Below are positions 41,069 to 44,235 of a stretch of 44,235 bases of DNA, one piece after another (position 1 is the first letter of the stretch; each line of letters begins with the position of its first letter). Origin of the DNA: Deltaproteobacteria bacterium (GTDB taxonomy: Bacteria > Myxococcota_A > UBA796 > GCA-2862545). A program made the translations under genes and the position numbers. The notes under the pieces were generated by a model, which was not told the origin of the DNA, searched no databases, and saw only the letters and a list, made by a program, of their open reading frames with translations. The DNA is taken from assembly GCA_011376105.1 (NCBI GenBank), contig DRPG01000436.1:1-44235 (forward strand), read 5' to 3'.

Positions 41069-42082
41069 CTACAGGGCGTCCGCCGGAGGAGCGGGGACCC
41101 CGGGCTGGATCGTGTAGGTCGCCTCGACGTAGGAGTCCCGTGGGGGGATCGCACCTCCGTGGAAGGTGACGAACCAGGTGTCTGGATCATAGGTCCAGCC
41201 CTCATCGGGATCTTCGAGCACCTCCCCCCCGTCGATGGTCACCTGCAGGGTCTCGGGGCGTGCTGCGCTGGAGAGCTGGAACTGGCTGCGGATCCCCGAT
41301 GCGGTCAGCCCTAGATCAGCGAGGATCGAGCTGTAGTCCGACTCACAGATGTCTCCGATCAGACCACCGGTCAGCAGCGCGCTCGCGATGTAGCGGCCGC
41401 CGAGGTTGACGTCGCAGCGAGAGTCCTCGCTGCCCACGATCGCTGCGATCTGCACCATGTCGACATCGGCCTTTAGATCGCGGAGCTCCTGGACGAAGCT
41501 CGAGACCGGCGGCAGCAGCTCCCGCTGCTCGAGGCAGGCATCGACGCTGTTGTTGCCATCGAGCAGCCCGTTGTCGGAGCAGTCTTCCTCGTCGGACACC
41601 ACGATCACCAGCAGCTGCGCCCCGCGTCGGACGAAGCCCTCGTTCGGCCCTCCCTCGAGGGTCATGGAGGGGTGGAGCGCAAACGTCGCGGCCTGCAGCC
41701 CCTTCTCCCGATCCGCGCCGTCGGTGCCCACGGCGGCCCGGGCGGCGAACAGCAGCTCGTACCCCGGATCGTCGGAGGTCAGGTAGGCGGGCTCGCCGAT
41801 CAGCACGCCGGCGCCGGGCTCCCCCGGCTCGAAGGTGGTGGTGATCACCCCGAGGTGAAAGTCGGTCAGGGAGGCATCGAGCTGCGCCGCGAAGCTGGCG
41901 AAGCCAGCCACCAGGGAGGCCTGGCGCTCGGCCATCGAGCCCGAGTCGTCGATCACCCACAGGACATCAACCTGGTTGTTTGGGGCCTGATCCCAGGCAT
42001 CGGTCCTGCGTTGCTCGAAGAGATCACGCTCGCTGGTGCAGCTCATGAGCGCGATCGTGGCGGCGATGGTCCGGGTCGGCAT
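41069..42082 (-). CDS. vWA-like lipoprotein with intact MIDAS
   Basis: 337 residues. A very short signal MPTRTIAATIALMSCTS carries a lipobox (LMSC). The vWA-like domain has DVLWVIDDSGSMAERQ (complete DxSxS), FHLGVITTTFEPGEPG, REKGLQAATFAL, LLVIVVSDEEDCSDNG and cysteines at the same places as its neighbour (DACLEQ, RCDVN, DICESD). The C-terminus shows VTIDGGEVLEDPDEGWTY then DPDTWFVTFHGGAIPPRDS. The ATG at 42082 has TAGGAGCGAG upstream and a -10-like TATGAT further up. It is expected to be outer-membrane or surface anchored and metal-dependent. The paralogue downstream is probably co-transcribed. Confidence 0.87.
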   Translation of the reverse strand: MPTRTIAATIALMSCTSERDLFEQRRTDAWDQAPNNQVDVLWVIDDSGSMAERQASLVAGFASFAAQLDASLTDFHLGVITTTFEPGEPGAGVLIGEPAYLTSDDPGYELLFAARAAVGTDGADREKGLQAATFALHPSMTLEGGPNEGFVRRGAQLLVIVVSDEEDCSDNGLLDGNNSVDACLEQRELLPPVSSFVQELRDLKADVDMVQIAAIVGSEDSRCDVNLGGRYIASALLTGGLIGDICESDYSSILADLGLTASGIRSQFQLSSAARPETLQVTIDGGEVLEDPDEGWTYDPDTWFVTFHGGAIPPRDSYVEATYTIQPGVPAPPADAL

Positions 42083-42110
42083 GTGTGCTCGCTCCTACCC
42101 CGTCGACGAG

Positions 42111-42116
42111 ATCATA
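42111..42116 (-). promoter_or_regulatory. -10 element for the vWA lipoprotein pair
   Basis: On the minus strand TATGAT lies 28 bases before the ATG at 42082, with TAGGAGCGAG (complement of 42089-42098) as ribosome site between them. It is a near-consensus -10 in very GC-rich DNA; no -35 match was found at 16-18 bases. Confidence 0.45.
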
Positions 42117-42196
42117 GCGCCGCCCCGCCGCCTGTGCGTCGACCGCGTCCTTGTGCTGCGGAGCCATCGGTGGGAGGCTGCCCCCACGGAGTGGTC

Positions 42197-43009
42197 GTGC
42201 AGATCTACGTCGCGGTGCTCACCCCGTTCGACACCAGGGGTCGGGTCGATCTGGCCCGGCTCCGTGCCCACGTGCTCTGGCTGCTGGCCACGGGGATCGA
42301 TGGGTTCGTGCCCACCGCGATCACCGGCGAGCTCCTCTACCTGACAGACCGGGAGCGGGAGGCCATCTACCGCACGGTGCTCGACGCCGCCCCGGGGTGC
42401 CCGGTGTTTCCCTGCACCTGGGATCCATCTCCGGCCACCACCCTCTACCTGACCGAGGCGGCCCGGGATCATGGCGCCGCGGGGGTGCTGCTGCCGCCCC
42501 CCCTGCTGTACGAGCTCGACGTCGACGCCACCCGGCGCTGGTACAGCACCTTCGCGGAGGCGGAGGTGCCGATCTGGGCCTACCACCACCCCCGGGTGCT
42601 GCACACCCCCGTCCGCCCGGAGCTCTACGACCTCCTGCGCGCCAGCGGCGTGCTCTCCGGCCTGATGGACGCCAGCGAGGACATCTGGAGGATCCGCAGG
42701 CTGGCCGATCTGGATCCAGGCGCGGTGGTGGCGGGCGGGGATCGCCTGCTGCCCAGGATCGCGTCGGTGCCCGGGATCACCGCGTTCGTCAGCTCCATCG
42801 CCAACGCCTGGCCCGCTCTGTGCCTCCGGATCTTCCGCCAGCAGGAGCACCAGCTGCAGGACGCGCTGGTGGATCGAGTGAACCAGCTCGAGCGAGCCGG
42901 AGGGGGGCGGGCCTTGAAGTCTCTGCTCCGGATGGGCTGTCGCGCTCCCCTGCTCGCGCCCCCGGACGATGCCCTGCTGGGCCTGCCCCCCGCAGAGACC
43001 CCGTCGTGA
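42197..43009 (+). CDS. DapA-family protein lacking the Schiff-base lysine
   Basis: 270-residue (beta/alpha)8 barrel of the dihydrodipicolinate synthase/N-acetylneuraminate lyase superfamily. It keeps the N-terminal VAVLTPFDTRGRVDLARLRA, the substrate loop FVPTAITGELLYLTDRER (TGE), the barrel strands AAGVLLPPPLLYELD and the active-site Tyr in IWAYHHPRVLHTP (Tyr129). At the place of the usual GxKDxSGD lysine it has LSGLMDASED, with Met157 (codon ATG 42665-42667). Without this lysine the class I aldolase mechanism cannot form the Schiff base. It may have another activity or a binding role. GTG 42197 is chosen because CGGAG precedes it; GTG 42191 is possible. Length is slightly below the family average of about 290. 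Confidence 0.82.
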   Translation: MQIYVAVLTPFDTRGRVDLARLRAHVLWLLATGIDGFVPTAITGELLYLTDREREAIYRTVLDAAPGCPVFPCTWDPSPATTLYLTEAARDHGAAGVLLPPPLLYELDVDATRRWYSTFAEAEVPIWAYHHPRVLHTPVRPELYDLLRASGVLSGLMDASEDIWRIRRLADLDPGAVVAGGDRLLPRIASVPGITAFVSSIANAWPALCLRIFRQQEHQLQDALVDRVNQLERAGGGRALKSLLRMGCRAPLLAPPDDALLGLPPAETPS

Positions 43010-43031
43010 ACCCTCGCTCCAGGGAGCGCCC

Positions 43032-43430
43032 TTGCCGAGCTCTGCCCCCCCGTCCAGAGCGGGGCCGATCCTGCTCCGTGCCGCGACCACCGGAGCGCTG
43101 GCGCTGGCTCTGGTGTCGATCGCGGCCTTCACCACCGGAGGCGTCCGCGGCTACCTCGGCGACGTGCTGGTGGTGACGTTCATCGCCGCGGTGGCCGCCA
43201 CCGGTGATCTGGGGACCCCACGGCAGCGGCTCAGCGCCACCGCCGCGATCGCGGTGGGCACTGAGTTGTTCCAGGCCCTGGAGCTGGTCGGGCCCGACGC
43301 ACCGCTGCTGCTGCACCTCACCCTGGGCAGCACCTTCGATCCCCTGGATCTAGTGGCCTACGGGATCGGCCTGGGCCTCGCGGCGCTGCTCGAGGGCACG
43401 CTGTGGGCCGCTCCACCCCCCGCAACCTGA
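43032..43430 (+). CDS. DUF2809-family membrane protein
   Basis: 132 residues with four predicted membrane helices. DUF2809 features are VRGYLGDVLVVTFIAAVAAT, AIAVGTELFQALEL and the C-terminal LGSTFDPLDLVAYGIGLGL, which matches the conserved LGSxFDxxDLxAYxxG. The TTG at 43032 is inferred from AGGGAG seven bases upstream and because longer frames only add low-complexity Pro/Arg sequence running back into the DapA-like gene. Function of the family is unknown; VanZ-like membrane proteins are distant relatives. Confidence 0.78.
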   Translation: MPSSAPPSRAGPILLRAATTGALALALVSIAAFTTGGVRGYLGDVLVVTFIAAVAATGDLGTPRQRLSATAAIAVGTELFQALELVGPDAPLLLHLTLGSTFDPLDLVAYGIGLGLAALLEGTLWAAPPPAT

Positions 43431-43549
43431 GGGGCGCCGTTGGGTGAGGAGCGCTGCCGGGGCCCGGCGTCGGGGAGTTGATCTCTGGGCACCCGCTCAG
43501 GTCTGTGCGGATCGTGCCGAGGAGATCCCTGCCTCTGGCAGGAGCACGG

Positions 43550-43711
43550 ATGCAGCAGCCTCCCCCGATCACCTACAGCGTCTGGCTCCTGGTCTCGCGT
43601 AGCTGGAGCCAGGAGGCTCAGGGGCTGCTGACCCACGCCGCAGCGACCCGCCTGGCCCAGCGCCTGGCTCAGCGGAGGCGGGCGCAGTCGTGGCTGGTCC
43701 TCGCTGACTGA
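43550..43711 (+). CDS. Small hypothetical protein
   Basis: 53 residues starting MQQPPPITYSVWLLVSRS, with a helix-forming, Gln/Arg/Ala-rich second half (THAAATRLAQRLAQRRRAQS) ending in WLVLAD. The ATG at 43550 has GGAG six bases before it, a good ribosome site, and codon use is like that of the neighbours. There is no homologue I can name. It may be a genuine small gene, or a chance frame in GC-rich DNA. Confidence 0.45.
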   Translation: MQQPPPITYSVWLLVSRSWSQEAQGLLTHAAATRLAQRLAQRRRAQSWLVLAD

Positions 43712-43759
43712 GGGAGGAAGACAGCGGTGGGATCCACCGGCTCAGGGGCAGCCCAGGGG

Positions 43760-43934
43760 AGCAAGCGCTTCCGAGGGAAGCAAGCGCTTCCGAGGGAAGC
43801 AAGCGCTTCCGAGGGAAGCAAGCGCGGCCGAGGGAGGCAAGCGCGGCCGAGGGAGGCGGGCGCGGCCGAGGGAGGCGGGCGCGGCCGGGGGAGCAAGCGC
43901 TTCCGGGGGGAGCAAGCGCTTCCGGGGGAGGCGG
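43760..43934. repeat. 19-bp tandem array in two variants
   Basis: About nine copies of a 19-bp unit. The first three are AGCAAGCGCTTCCGAGGGA (43760-43816), holding the palindrome AAGCGCTT. The next four drift to GGCGGGCGCGGCCGAGGGA (43817 to about 43891), and the last two return to the AGCAAGCGCTTCC form. The order (type A, type B, type A) suggests unequal exchange. It lies in a spacer 3' of the beta-barrel-like gene and the small ORF. The palindromic core could form hairpins or bind protein. Confidence 0.93.
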
Positions 43935-43965
43935 GCAGGAGATCAGGTGTGGGCTCAGGCGGCGC

Positions 43966-44235
43966 TCAGAACGTACCCACCAGGCTGAAGCGGGCTCCCT
44001 CGAAGCCGGGCAGCAGGCGGCACTGGCCCCCGGAGCACCGGATCCCGGCCTTCTGGGCCCCGTAGAACGCCTTCGCGGTGAGGCTCGAGGTGGGCTTGAC
44101 CTGGAGCTCCAGCGCTCCGTACAGCGGATCTGAGAGGTTGCCGGTGGTGGTGACCAGGGGGTTGGTGGTGTAGTCCATGTACCAAGTAAGCCCGGCCTTC
44201 GATCCATATGAGATCGTCCACCCTGTCTCGGTCTC
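43966..44235 (-). CDS. C-terminal part of a beta-barrel-like outer-membrane protein (5' end outside the window)
   Basis: The frame is open to the right edge and covers the last 89 residues. The sequence alternates hydrophobic and polar residues as in beta-strands: GLTWYMDYTTNPLVTTTGNL, LYGALELQVKPTSSLTAK, KAGIRCSGGQCRLLPGFEGA and the terminal RFSLVGTF. A terminal Phe preceded by alternating hydrophobics is the usual outer-membrane insertion signal. The pattern with CSGGQCR and the DYTTNPL motif resembles DUF6029-like barrel proteins reported in myxobacteria; this family name is from memory and unverified. The start lies beyond the window. Confidence 0.72.
   Translation of the reverse strand, partial: ETETGWTISYGSKAGLTWYMDYTTNPLVTTTGNLSDPLYGALELQVKPTSSLTAKAFYGAQKAGIRCSGGQCRLLPGFEGARFSLVGTF

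Overview
The window is about 70% G+C and densely coded on both strands. It carries many lipoproteins with Asp/Thr/Pro/Gly-rich linkers, two von Willebrand-A-like lipoproteins, a membrane-anchored kinase-like protein, a lipoprotein sugar dehydrogenase with haem motifs, and the end of a beta-barrel-like protein. This mix suggests a Gram-negative bacterium of the Myxococcota / former Deltaproteobacteria type. That is an inference from gene content; there is no rRNA or marker gene to confirm it. No tRNA, rRNA, CRISPR array, integrase or transposase was recognised.

Layout. 1-2862: a purine-degradation operon (allantoinase, allantoicase fused to OHCU decarboxylase, hydroxyisourate hydrolase), every junction an ATGA overlap. 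2863-4135: a 1.27-kb non-coding, C-rich stretch built from nested direct repeats. 4136-7062 (minus): a two-gene TRAP permease without its binding protein, then a cyclopropane-fatty-acid-synthase-like gene split by one in-frame TAG. 7113-8908: a DUF4349 lipoprotein divergent from a methyltransferase. 8918-15114: a perfect 18-bp palindrome, a TetR regulator and four lipid genes (acyl-CoA dehydrogenase, MaoC hydratase, long FabG, thiolase) forming a complete beta-oxidation-type cycle with the same gene set as the mycobacterial fadE5/htdX/fabG4/fadA2 cluster.

15348-22698: a TPR-like membrane protein, a coiled-coil protein with an unknown partner, two paralogous lipoproteins built from a repeated DWSGL module, a CapA-type phosphoesterase and a YpiP-like methyltransferase. 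22945-25348: a citrate synthase divergent from a citrate synthase homologue carrying an N-terminal DNA-binding domain. 25349-25715: a degenerate leucine-rich-repeat remnant. 25716-30564: a PQQ-type sugar dehydrogenase/cytochrome c lipoprotein, proC, an EamA transporter and a YceI protein. 30482-35014: a DUF455 ferritin-like/ATP-grasp fusion divergent from a membrane-anchored predicted pseudokinase. 35081-39817: a Rieske oxygenase, HrpB helicase, an alpha/beta-hydrolase lipoprotein and a small lipoprotein. 39918-44235: paired vWA-like lipoproteins, a DapA-family protein lacking the Schiff-base lysine, a DUF2809 protein, a small ORF, a 19-bp tandem array and the C-terminal end of an outer-membrane-like protein.

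Three patterns run across the window. GATC is strongly over-represented in coding DNA (18 in the first 1020 bases by hand count, about 3 expected) and nearly absent from the repeat-rich spacer. Spacers repeatedly contain short tandem duplications. Several start codons sit 6-7 bases after a -10-like hexamer, suggesting leaderless transcription. The least described candidates are the DWSGL lipoprotein pair, the DUF455/ATP-grasp fusion with its pseudokinase neighbour, the amber-interrupted methyltransferase and the lysine-less DapA paralogue.
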